Below are positions 27,183-38,362 of a stretch of 64,000 bases of DNA, one piece after another. Each line of letters begins with the position of its first letter. The first letter of the stretch is position 1. The notes under the pieces are model-generated. The model saw nothing but the letters and a program-made list of their open reading frames with translations. It made no database searches and was not told the origin of the DNA. The position numbers and the translations under genes are program-made. The stretch spans positions 2,749,001-2,813,000 of the forward strand of contig OW285188.1 of NCBI GenBank assembly GCA_935421135.1, given 5' to 3'. This DNA is from Bugulina stolonifera (lineage: Eukaryota > Bryozoa > Gymnolaemata > Cheilostomatida > Bugulidae).

Positions 27183-28180
27183 CCCTACAGATATCCAGAA
27201 AGCATCCGTCTGCTCTCTACAGAAAAATTACAGACAACTAGCAGTAAACAATCCGCAAATGAACTTACTTGTCATTGTTCAAACTACCAAGCTTGTTTTT
27301 GCCCTCAAAACAAATTTCTTGGAGGAGGTCTAGGGAACCGCATACAATAGTATCATCGATAGATGTGTTATTATATCTACGATGCATACATAACAATGCT
27401 GGCAGAGTGAATAACTATGACATACTACAAATGTGATATGAACCTGAAAGACAATTCGGTTACATTACATATACATGTACATGTAGATAATGCGTATTCC
27501 ATTGAGTGGGCTTACAGTTTGTAGCATGTCAAGGGTAGTAGTGTACTGTTATAGATTCGTGATAGATTTCAGAATATTACTAAATATACCATCCACCAAC
27601 AGTAATCATTATACCTATATCTGTTAATTTTCCACTATATTTAATGGTGAACTGTTGCATGCATAGTTTAATACTGTACAAAACTAATTAAGGAATTTGT
27701 GCTAATATTTTGCTAGTGGGTGTACGTGATATCTATAGTCTGCCTACAACTGCTACCTGATTTATCCGAAACATCAACTTTCTGTATTGTACTTTGTTCA
27801 TACCTGACCTATATTCATATAACACAATAAAGCCTCAATTCATGTATGGTTGCACATTTTGAATTAATTAAAAAGTACCCTCAGGCTAAATTAATGTCAA
27901 CTTCCAGGCTACTGTAGTGGAGCTTGTGTAACTTGACTAACAAAACATAAAATACAAGCTTGGGGATCACTTCCTTGTTACTATACAGATCAGCACATGG
28001 CAGATTCAACTCTCCGTAGAAAAATTCAAAAGAGAAGATAAGATGATACCGCACTTATTTACCCATATAGACGTCATTATACTGTAGTTACTGAGTCATA
28101 CCATCCAAGTGACAGACACAGAGAAGACAACTCACAGACTCACAAATATGTTATTATATCATCATCATCATGTATAATAT

Positions 28181-28493
28181 GACGAAACGGTCTGCTGCCG
28201 CTGCCGGGGTGGGTCCGTAGATTTAGGCCCTCAGTCACGACTCAGGATGGGGTGGGTACCCGATCCACCCCACCTGCTATGTTGGTGTTGGAACTCAGGT
28301 TATGTATTTGGAGTTGTTTCTATAATGCAAAGAAGCAAAACTCCTCATGGAATCACTGTAGCCTGTCTGCACCAACAGAGGTCATACACATGCATGACCC
28401 CAGTACCTGAACACAAGCCACCATTTCATGCAAGCAAAGCGAGCAAATTTTGCAGTGAAACTTGCGTCGCAGACCAAGCACGAAGTGCTTGTT
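28181..28493 (+). mobile_element. Non-autonomous element, copy 1 (Helitron-like?)
   Basis: Absent from the matching place in unit A. It begins GACGAAACGGT and ends with a hairpin AAGCACGAAGTGCTT and then GTT. The body is GC-rich with GCCGGGGTGGGTCC and TTAGGCCCTC, like 28907-29668. A hairpin close to the 3' end and no terminal inverted repeats recall Helitrons, but the typical CTRR end is not evident, so the class is uncertain. The left border could start up to 30 bp earlier. Confidence 0.6.
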
Positions 28494-28906
28494 GCATATA
28501 AAGTTCAAGGGATATTAGTTTGAATCAGAACTGTTGTGTCTGTCAGCTCAAGAGGAATGATGATGATTGATGACAAGTTTATCACGTAGAGGTGGGACTG
28601 TTCAAAATATAGGCCAACATTATACTAAGGGCTGGTTCACACTCAACTGGGCAGTAATTACGCTGCAACTGGGTTACTACTGCATAAAAGACGCAGGTGC
28701 AAATTTGTACAACTTTAAAATAACTTGGGTTCTTCAGTAAAATTACAGATAGAGAAGCTGTGTTCTTCCTTTTATATGGTGTCACTCTGAACCCAATTGC
28801 ATAATAGTTGGTTCTCACTGAACTGCTTCTTCCAGCTCCAGGGTTTGGTATGAATCAACCTTTACACCGTAATAACTCAGTATAACACTGTAATCATATA
28901 ACTAAA

Positions 28907-29668
28907 GACGAAACGGTTTACGGTCTACGGTTTACGGTCTACGGTTTACGGTCTACGGTTTACGGTCTACGGTTTACGGTCTACGGTTTACGGTCTACGG
29001 TTTACGGTCTACGGTTTACGGTCTACGGTTTACGGTCTGCGGTCTGCCATCCTCCAATCAGATTTGGGGTCGAAAATCGGGACGATTCATATATGTTGCA
29101 ATGCTGCCGTCAGGATCTCGGCCCCGGGTGGTGCTAGGACCTTGGGACCGGGTTCCCCTGCATCGCTGCCGGGGTGGGTCCCTAGCCTTAGGCCCTCGGA
29201 CCCGACCTAGGACGGGGTGGGTGCTCGACCCACCCCACCCGCCAAATAAGTGTTGGAATTCAGGCTATGCTTGCAGCGGAGATCCTCTTGGACCCTTGAT
29301 TTATATATAATACAATGCTGCCGGTGAGGAACTCCGTGCCGGGTGGTGCTAGGACCTTGGGATCGGGTCCCCAGGCATCACTGCCGGGGCGTGGCCGTAG
29401 CCTTAGGCCCTCAACCCTGAACAAGGGCGGGTTGGGTGCCCGACCCACCCAACTTTTTGGTGCTGGAACTCGGGCTATGGACTTGGAGTTGTCTTCTTAA
29501 TGCAAGGGAGCGCAACTCCTTATGGAATCACTGTAACATGCCTGCGCCACCAGAGGTCATGCACACGCATGACCACAGCACATGAACACAAGCCATCATT
29601 ACACGCGAGCGAAGCGAGCAACTAATGCAGTGAGACTTGCGTCGCAGACCAAGCACGAAGTGCTTGTT
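28907..29668 (+). mobile_element. Non-autonomous element, copy 2, with internal dimer
   Basis: Same start (GACGAAACGG) and same 3' hairpin end (AAGCACGAAGTGCTTGTT) as copy 1, and also missing from unit A. Inside, a ~210-bp GC-rich module (ATGCTGCCG, GGTGGTGCTAGGACCTTGGG, TTAGGCCCTC) occurs twice, at about 29101-29310 and 29315-29500. A 14-bp tandem array follows the 5' end. Confidence 0.65.
28914..29040. repeat. 14-bp TTTACGGTCTACGG array
   Basis: About nine copies directly after the 5' tip of copy 2. Copy 1 lacks the array at this place. Confidence 0.93.
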
Positions 29669-30619
29669 ACTACCTATAACTGATTACCTTATTTATTGCA
29701 GTGTCTTCAAGTTCTAAAACTCAGTTCTTAAAACTTTTACAGCTAGTCCACTGTGACTACAATTTACCTGTATATTACAGCGAACAACACTGCAAATACA
29801 TGTTTATGTACATGTACATGTAGAATTACATGTCTATGTACATGTACATAGACCCGATACAGTGTGTACATAATTATATGATCATACATTGTACAAATTA
29901 TATGCATTGACTGTACGCATATTTAGTGAATTAATACCAAGCATTATTACTGCAGAAACATAAGATGGTTACAGTATATTATATAAATGTATATGTATAT
30001 GTGTGTACAGTGCATAAGTGAGCACATTCTAGAATATTATATTTCCACATTTTCATGTTTTGAATAATGACACCGTATGTAATTGTAACACTAAGATTTG
30101 CAGCACAGCCTGCATAGGTCTCGGCTAAAATTCAACTTTCTTCCTTGACAAATACGAGATTTTGCTTTTTTACCCTCATTGAGGCTTGATTGGTTAAATG
30201 ACTGAATGTCCAAACTATGTAGATATTATCAGAGCGTCTTGTCAGTCTGTAATAGATAGATTTTTTACCTGTGATAGTAATATGACTGCATACTGTTTAT
30301 TAACAATAATTTGAATCCATAATACATATATTTATTAGCACCCTTTGATGTATTTAGCTTTAATCCTTTCATCTATGTAGGTCTGTTGTATAAGTAGTTT
30401 TAAGCTTTCTTTCTTAACCTAATACATCCTCTTAGCTTTTTCTCTTTGATGTATTTATCTAGTATATAGTATATACTGTAAAGTAGCCCTTAATTTTCTA
30501 AACTTCATTCCTCTGATGATGATGTATGGATATACATCAAAATGTTAGGAGTCAATAAAAATGTAAGAAATGCTTCTTGTCTTATTATTCATCATACTCG
30601 CTCACACCAACAATTTCCA

Positions 30620-31150
30620 ATTATACGTACATGTTATATCATACAGTTATACGTACATGTTATATCATACAATTATACGTACATGTTATATCATACAGTT
30701 ATACGTACATGTTATATCATACAGTTATACGTACATGTTATATCATACAGTTATACGTACATGTTATATCATACAGTTATACGTACATGTTATATCATAC
30801 AATTATCCGTACATGTTATATCATACAGTTATACGTACATGTTATATCATACAATTATCCGTACATGTTATATCATACAGTTATACGTACATGTTATATC
30901 ATACAGTTATACGTACATGTTATATCATACAATTATACGTACATGTTATATCATACAGTTATACGTACATGTTATATCATACAATTATCCGTACATGTTA
31001 TATCATACAATTATCCGTACATGTTATATCATACAGTTATACGTACATGTTATATCATACAATTATACGTACATGTTATATCATACAATTATACGTACAT
31101 GTTGTATCATGCAATTATACGTACATGTTATATCATGCAATTATATATAT
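30620..31150. repeat. 26-bp minisatellite in unit B, about 20 copies
   Basis: The unit contains ACGTACATGTTATATCATAC followed by ARTTAT, with A/G and A/C variants. Three plus-strand frames stay open through it (about 200 codons each), an artefact of the stop-free 26-bp unit. Unit A has only one similar sequence at about 24765 (ACATGCTATATCATACAATT). Confidence 0.95.
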
Positions 31151-31636
31151 ATATATGTTATAACATACAATTATATATATAAGTTATACTTTGATTTACA
31201 GAGTAAAAATGTGCAGTTGTGACTCATGAAATACAATGCATTTTGAAGACAGAGCTGCCATGTTTTATACCCTTTATTTGTTGACTCAAATTTTAGCCTA
31301 TTATATTCATTCAATAACACTACCTATACCAGCTGGGTAGGAGTTGTCTCTCCCCTTGACCATTCAACTAATACATGTGTATACTGTATATATTATAACC
31401 TCACAACGTTTCTAGGGGCTGGCGCTTAGCTTAACAATAAACAGAAATAAATCGGGACCATGAATAAAAGATAAATATATCATTGCTATAAAACGCAGTA
31501 GAATAAGCTATGTAATACTGCAATGTGTAAGTTCGGCCTGAATTCACCACAATAGTGAGTTTATCACTTGATTTCTACTGCGCTGCTCAAACATTGAAAA
31601 ATATTTCTGTTTGAACGAGAGATGAGGGGAAGCTTG

Positions 31637-31845
31637 CTGCTACTGCTACTGCTGCTGCTACTGCTGCTGCTACTGCTACTGCTACTGCCGCTACTGCTGC
31701 TGCTGCTACTGCTGCTGCTGTTGCTACTGCTACTGCTGTTGCTGCTACTGCTGCTGCTGCCGCTGCTGCTACTGCTGCTGCTGCCGCTACTGCTGCTGGT
31801 GCTACTGCTGCTGGTGCTACTGCTGCTGGTGCTGTTACTACTACA
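31637..31845. repeat. CTG/CTA trinucleotide tract in unit B
   Basis: About 70 triplets, against about 48 in unit A. It gives poly-Leu on plus and poly-Ser on minus; neither is treated as a gene. Confidence 0.9.
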
Positions 31846-33609
31846 TGTAGATGTTTTTTGATTGGTTTGGTGAAGCATACCAGTAGCCTACTGAACGATG
31901 ATAAAGTAGGTTATTAGTTCCAGTTTAGAGAACTACAGACTAAATATATGAAATGATGCTTAGGAAAATATTATTTTTGCATGCTATAGCCTTAGGGCAT
32001 CGTGCACAGCCACTAGGGGCATTCAAATTAGCCGCTCTATGCATTTCCTGCACTGAACTGAACTTGGGCTGCAAAGGTATAATTATTTATGTTTATCAGT
32101 TAACTTATCATAATATCACAGAAGTAGGTCACATTCTATTGGATGAGTTATCACGGGTGAATGCGGAAGTAGGGCGCTTCTGGCTATGTTCGCGATGCAC
32201 GTCATGACCTTGAAATATGAGACTTATTCGGTATTTTATTATAAGCATGTAGCATAAACTTATCAGCCAATCAAAGATTGGCAAATGACATGTCTGGCGC
32301 AAAATTTTTGCTAGGCAAGAGTCGATTAACGCCCGTCTGTTTGTTTGAGGAGATGGCGATAGCCAAACAAAATAAAGCTGGGACCACACTGGTGTATAAA
32401 ACATACATATTATACAACATTTATCTGATAAAAAAGTTGGTCAAGTGAATAATTATGTAAATTTTGTAAGAATTTCCACATTTACTTGCAACATAAATTT
32501 ATTGTATTATTTATTAGCAAATAATCGCATACAGGGAAGCATCACGATTGTCAGGTGATGTTTATCTACCTGTGCATAGACAGATCAAGAGTTTACAAAA
32601 ATATTTTCTGTGGTTTTATTGGTAAAGCTACCGCAGTTACTATCTAGACAAAGCATTTCAAGTCGCTGAAACAGGAAGCATGAGAAGTCACATCTTTCTA
32701 CGAATAAAATTCGGTTATTCGGTTAATTATGTCGTATATCATACTTATCATAGTTTCTGTAGCCAAATGTCACAGTCAGGCAAAAAGAGTTACAACTGGA
32801 ATGTCTTCTTGTACTCCAACAAAACCTGTCAGTCTCTGCTCATTAATCAAACCAACTGCTAAGTATTGCTGGTGCATCATGGGACACAACATCTGGTGCA
32901 TCATGGGAAGTAACAGCTGATGCACAGTGTTTTAGCAGACTTGTTGGTTCTTATATGACCGAATTTCATGCGAGTCCAAAGAGTAGAAATTTCTAGGATG
33001 ACTTGAGACCCAGGTATTTTAGGTTGCTCTCAGCAAGAAAACTACTTTGATTGTAGAATCCAGCAAACTGTCCAATGCTGCCCCTTCCATTAATCTTGGA
33101 ACAGAGTATGGCAGCCCAGTGACACACATGTACATGTAGGTGTTGTTATTGCAACTTACAATAAATAATTTATCATAAACAAAAGATATAAACAGCTTAC
33201 TTTCTGCATTGTAACTGTGCATATAATATATAATCAACTCAGTTCTATGAGTAGTATGTACATGAAGGCTACATTTACAAACAGTACATGTCCCTCGAGT
33301 TACACCAAGATAGTGATTATAATATACAAATTCACAAACATTACGGCTATTTTTCAACATGTTGAGAAAATACATCAGGACTGGAAGTCCGTCATCTTCA
33401 AGAGTTTATAACCATACGAGGTAGGCATGCAGGCATTTGTAGATTTTGGTGCTACTTTTGCATCAAAAATATAGTTTCAAATATGAACTCTGGTAAATAT
33501 GTGCCACAGAAGAGGGTAGAGGTAGAAACAGAATTCCAAGAGAGTTTCTGCGCAGGAAAATGTCATTGCATGAAATGCTGGAATGCTAGAAATGCTAAAA
33601 TGTTCTACA

Positions 33610-33790
33610 TAACCCCATCATGTGACCTACCATGTGACCTACCATGCGACCTACCATGTGACTTATCATGCGACCTACCATGTGACCTATCATGCGACCT
33701 ACCATGTAACCTATCATGTGACTTATCATATGACCTATCATGTGACCTACCATGTAACCTATCATGTGACTTATCATATGACCTATCATC
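33610..33790. repeat. 12-bp TGTGACCTACCA tandem repeat, unit B
   Basis: About fifteen copies with CCTACCA/CCTATCA and GTGAC/GCGAC variants. It is expanded relative to unit A at 27096-27182. Confidence 0.88.
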
Positions 33791-33945
33791 CTACAGATAT
33801 CCAGAAAGCATCCATCCGTCTGCACTCTACAGAAAGATTACAAACAACCAGCAGTAAACAATCCACAAATCAACTTACTTTCCATTGTTCAAACTACAAG
33901 CTTGTTTTTGTCCTCATAACAAATTTCTTGGAGGAGGCCTAGGGA

Positions 33946-34190
33946 GTTGCCGTGGCCCAGTGGTAAGGGCTCTGGACTTTCATGTGGGAGTCCCAGGTTC
34001 AATTCCCACAAGGGCCATTGGTGGCGTTAGGAAGGGCATCCAACCTTGAAATGCTCCTGTGCTAAATCAGTAACTTTGCCATTGGTGAAGTGCCTTCTCC
34101 ACCCTAAATTAGAAAAAAATGCAGATCTCTTGAGATCTTTGCTTTCTTACCTAGGATTAATAGTGGGAAGTAAAAATTTGTCAGTTTATT
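33946..34190 (+). mobile_element. tRNA-derived SINE with 22-bp target duplication
   Basis: tRNA-like head with A box TGGCCCAGTGGTAAGGG and B box GGTTCAATTCC, body motif TTAGGAAGGGCATCCAAC, and tail TAGTGGGAAGT. It is flanked by a perfect 22-bp duplication (33924-33945 and 34191-34212). The single pre-insertion form of that site is present in unit A near 27313-27335. This proves a clean LINE-type retroposition after the segmental duplication. Confidence 0.93.
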
Positions 34191-35175
34191 TTTCTTGGAG
34201 GAGGCCTAGGGAACCCCATACAATAGTATCATCGATAGATGTGTTATTATATCTATGATGCATACATAACAATGCTGGCAGAGTGAATAACTATGACATA
34301 CTACAGATGTGATATGAACCTGAAAGACAATTCGGTTACATTGCATATACATGTACATGTAGATAATAAGTATTCCATTGAGTGGGCTTACAGCTTGTAG
34401 CATGTCAAGGGTAGTACTGTTATAGATTCGTGATAGATTTCAGAATATTACTAAATATACCATCCACCAACAGTAATCATTATACCTATATCTGTTAATT
34501 TTCCACTATATTTGATGGTGAACTGTTGTATGCATAGTTTAATACTGCACAACACCAATTAGGGAATTTGGGCTAATATTTGGCTAGTGGGTACACGTGA
34601 TATCTATAGTCTGCCCACGACTGCCACCTGATTGATTTATCTATAACATTAACTTTCTGTATTGTACTTTGTTCATACCTGACCTATATTCATATAACAC
34701 AACAAAACACTCAATTCATGTATGGTTGCACATTTTGAATTAATTAAGAAGTACCCTCAGGCTAAATTAATGTCAACTTCCAGGCTACTGTAGTGGAGCT
34801 TGTGTAACTTGACTAACAAAACATAAAATACAAGCTTGGGGATCACTTCCTTGTTACTATACAGATCAGCACATGGCAGATTCAACTCTCCGTAGAAAAG
34901 TTCTAAAGAGAGGAGATGATACCGCACTTATTTACTTATATAGACGCTATTATACTGTATGCGGTTGCATCTCCATTTCTCATTAAAAATCGGATTAAAG
35001 TTGGTGTTTTGTGTTAATTTTATTGCCAAAATAAATACTTTTTAAAACAATACCTCAACACCTAATAAATATGTGAATAAATAACAAACAATTCTAAATA
35101 AATAAACTAATACTGCTAGGTGGGAACATGCTTATAGTGTGGGAACCGGTGAACTGTCATCAAAAGAATAATACA

Positions 35176-36708
35176 TCATATTTTTTTCCGTAGAGCGGTC
35201 ACAGACTTTTTTAATACCGCGACTAAAGTAACCACAGATAACAGGAGTACCAAAATAACTAATGCTAAAATATCAAGTGGCATGACTTGAAACCAATGAC
35301 GTGTCCTGTCACATACATACCCTTTGGGTTGTTTTATTACATCGTGAACTATGCGAAACAGTTTCCTGTCAACGTTTTCTTCGCCACATGAACGAAACTT
35401 TGTAGATGCTGTCTTAGCATTGATAGCAAATGAATCATTTCCCAGCACTTTGTTGACAGCCTCTGTGAGTGTCTGCTGTGATAAAGTACTGTAGTCCAAA
35501 TGGATTCCCATCCGTAATAAACCCACAAGCTTGTTAGCATTTGTCCTTTGATCAGCGTTATGTGGAATCGCTATGACAGGGACTGCGTTATATATCGCTT
35601 CAATCGTAGAGCCGTGGCCAGCGTGGGTTAAAAACAGTCTACAGTTTGGATGTGCCAGAAGACCATTTTGAGGAATTGATTTAACCAGTAAGACATTTGG
35701 TGGAACAACTTCAAGTGCTGATGATTCATTGGTTCCTACCGACCAGATAACCTGGTGTCCAAGTTGGGACAACACAGTCACCATCATGAGGAATAAGTCG
35801 TCAGAAATTTTGTGATCTCCACGACCAAAGGCAACGACTATTACTCCATTTGCTGACTTGTCCATCAGTTTCCTGTACTCATCATTCAGTGCATTGTCTG
35901 ACAGCAGAGCGCCCCCTATGTGCATTTGTGACTCGGGTACGGGTATCTCACAGTCCACAGCATTATTAGAGTATATTAACGTAGCTTTTGGCGTGTTGGC
36001 GGCGACTTGCCAATAAGATTGTATTTCCTTGTCAGTGATGAAGTTATGCTCTCTTGCTATAGCTTCTATTCCAGGATAGAAGTAATAGAGCCGGAGAAGG
36101 TGGTCACAGAGATAATATAGAACATTTGCCAACCGATTTCTTAGATTTTGTAACTCAACAAAGTCTGCCAGCATGTACGGTACGCTACCCATAAGTTCCA
36201 AATTTAATGGGTTCTGTACGCTGCCTAATCCACTGGTAATGACTTGTATACAGGATATATTAAGATGAAGACAAAACGCTGCCATACCATAGTCCATAGA
36301 GTTATATATTATTAGACTATAGTTAGCCGACTTGATGTACTCAACCAGTTGTGAATTAGAAAATTTTGCAGCTGTACTTAACTCGGTAAGAGTCCGAACT
36401 CGCCGTATGAGATTTATCGCTGATCTGCTGCTGGTTTTTGGTTGGTCTGGTGCAGTAAATGGATATTGAACAAAGTTGATGGAGGTTGAAAACCTTAGAC
36501 TTTCTTGTCTTATAGACGATATACTACTACACAGAAAACTTACTTCGTATGCCTGTTCCAGAAACGTCGCTAGCGATTCCATGAAGTGTGAATGAAATGT
36601 TACGATGGGATCGTATGAGACCACAAGCACTTTTTCAGGAGATCCGATGCTGTGAGTTGGAAACAGTATGGTTACAAGTATTAGGGAGTACGTGACTCTA
36701 CCTGCCAT
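35176..36708 (-). CDS. UGT: UDP-glycosyltransferase (UGT), intronless, copy 2
   Basis: A 510-aa UGT with the same plan as the gene at 10763-12352. It has a signal peptide at about 1-22, the FHSHFMESLATFL block with the presumed catalytic His, the donor-binding block FLTHAGHGSTIEAIY with VPVIAIPHNADQ near residues 340-400, a transmembrane helix at about 474-497, and a basic tail ending LRKKI that could act as an ER-retention signal. The core from about residue 110 to 470 is nearly identical to copy 1, while the N-terminal ~110 residues and the tail differ strongly. The acceptor-binding half therefore probably sees a different substrate. It lies 200 bp beyond segmental duplication unit B. Confidence 0.9.
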   Translation of the reverse strand: MAGRVTYSLILVTILFPTHSIGSPEKVLVVSYDPIVTFHSHFMESLATFLEQAYEVSFLCSSISSIRQESLRFSTSINFVQYPFTAPDQPKTSSRSAINLIRRVRTLTELSTAAKFSNSQLVEYIKSANYSLIIYNSMDYGMAAFCLHLNISCIQVITSGLGSVQNPLNLELMGSVPYMLADFVELQNLRNRLANVLYYLCDHLLRLYYFYPGIEAIAREHNFITDKEIQSYWQVAANTPKATLIYSNNAVDCEIPVPESQMHIGGALLSDNALNDEYRKLMDKSANGVIVVAFGRGDHKISDDLFLMMVTVLSQLGHQVIWSVGTNESSALEVVPPNVLLVKSIPQNGLLAHPNCRLFLTHAGHGSTIEAIYNAVPVIAIPHNADQRTNANKLVGLLRMGIHLDYSTLSQQTLTEAVNKVLGNDSFAINAKTASTKFRSCGEENVDRKLFRIVHDVIKQPKGYVCDRTRHWFQVMPLDILALVILVLLLSVVTLVAVLKKSVTALRKKI

Positions 36709-36719
36709 CCTGTCTAGAT

Positions 36720-38354
36720 TAATTCCCCATGTGTCCAGTGTTACGTGTATGTACGATGGCAGGATAAGGTGAAGGTCAGTGCCTTGGTAGACACCAGATG
36801 ATGATGCTCTTAAGCAGTTCCAACTCTAATAAAGCGTCTCGTTCTGTTTGTGGACATTATAAATAACACAAGTAGCATATTATACTCCAATAAATCTATG
36901 AGTATTGTATTTCAGTGGGCGGAGCTTAAATAATCATTATGTGTTATTAAACCTTTGGTTGACTCTTCATTATTAGGATTGGCAAAGGGGAACCTAGGTT
37001 CAACAACCTTTCTTGTATGCTAATCAGTGGTTGGAAGATTTAGGGACATTATGGGGACAAATTAGTAGTATTTCACAGGCTATAATGTACACAAATGGAT
37101 GATAACTAAATAGATGTATTTGACATACAGTATGAATACAGTCTCATTGACAGTATCACAGACAGTTGTTTCTGAAACTTCATTCATACAAAGTGTGGCC
37201 TCTAATCTATGTTGGGGCAAGCATCCTGATGACTTGCCGAGCTATCAGCCGCCATATTTGGTTAAAATCTATTTCCTTAGGCGATTTAGAGAACTTGGAA
37301 AATATTTGAATAAACATTTTTACAGCAGCAGCCTGCAAATTATGTTCGATTTTTCATTTCATGATTATATATGAAATATCTATAATAGCATCTCTTTCCA
37401 CAACCCATCTAGCCTGTTCATAGAGAGTAGATGCAGGCGTGAACAAGAAATTGAATGGCCTTGGCTCTTTGCTAAAACTGAGTCAGGGGGTGGCTGGTGT
37501 TTTCCATTCCATAAAGTTTTGAACAGATCCCAACCTTGTTATTCCCATCAGAACATAAGTCTATAGTTTCATTCAATAAGTAATCGGACCATCGTTGGTG
37601 GGCCATTGGTACAGGCATAGAAACAATTTGATTAAATACACTTTCATAAGCTTAAAAATAGAAAATAGAAAACTACTTTTTCTGCTCTTTGGAAGCAACT
37701 TTGTAAGATCACAAAGTAGTTATGTGCAGCATCCCAGAGTGAAACATGTCATCCAGGTCAGCAGAGCTTGCCAATTTATGCCCCCCCCCCCTCGACATTG
37801 TATGGACTAGAAGGACGGGCTGTATGCATAATAATACATATCTATTGTTTCCTAACATAGTTCCAATTCCTGGTCTGACCTACTTGCTCAAGTTGTTAGT
37901 GTGTTTGAACATACTCATAATAGTATATGAATGAAGGCATGAAACTGAATGTGATGAGTACTTCCTTTAACAAAAGGAGAAACTTTCAAGGTTATTGCAA
38001 TAATATTATGCTACCTCTATTATAGACCCAATCACCTTTTAAGTTTCAAAATAAAATCCTAAAGATTGATGTACATGTATATATAGGTTAAGAATTGAAG
38101 TCACAATTCTGTCAAGTTAGTAATAAATTATGTACTGTACAAGGTTAAGGTCAAAATGTGGATGCATGCTATTGCCTAGTGATAATCCATATAGGCTAAA
38201 CGGACTTCCAAGTACTTATACTTATATGTACCTATTAGTACTTATATGTACCTATTACTACTTATATGTACTTATACATGTATGTACCTATTACTACTTA
38301 TATGCAGGTCAGCGGCGGATTGGGATCCGAGTCAGCTCATGGTATCCATATATA
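36720..38354. other. Intergenic, no gene recognised
   Basis: Includes a C run at 37782-37791 and a short TACTTATATGTACCTAT repeat at 38213-38305. The 86-codon ORF at 37114-37374 has no recognisable domain. Confidence 0.5.
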
Positions 38355-38362
38355 CTATATAG

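Larger units (their letters stand above)
23221..28090. repeat. Segmental duplication unit A (about 4.9 kb)
   Basis: Collinear with 28091-34959. Shared landmarks in order: AAGTGACAGACACAGAGAAG, AGAGGTGGGACTGTTCAAAA, the Ser/CTG trinucleotide tract, GCATCGTGCACAGCCA, CTACTTTGATTGTAGAATCC, the TGACCTATCA tract and CAGATCAGCACATGGC. ORFs inside (for example 25469-25732 and 26853-26503) recur in unit B. Their differences are largely non-synonymous, so I do not call them genes. Confidence 0.93.
28091..34959. repeat. Segmental duplication unit B (about 6.9 kb)
   Basis: Directly abuts unit A: similarity restarts at CTGAGTCATACCATCC (28091) and ends at TATACTGTA (34959). The extra 2 kb relative to A comes mainly from inserts at 28181-28493, 28907-29668, 30620-31150 and 33946-34212. 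Confidence 0.93.
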
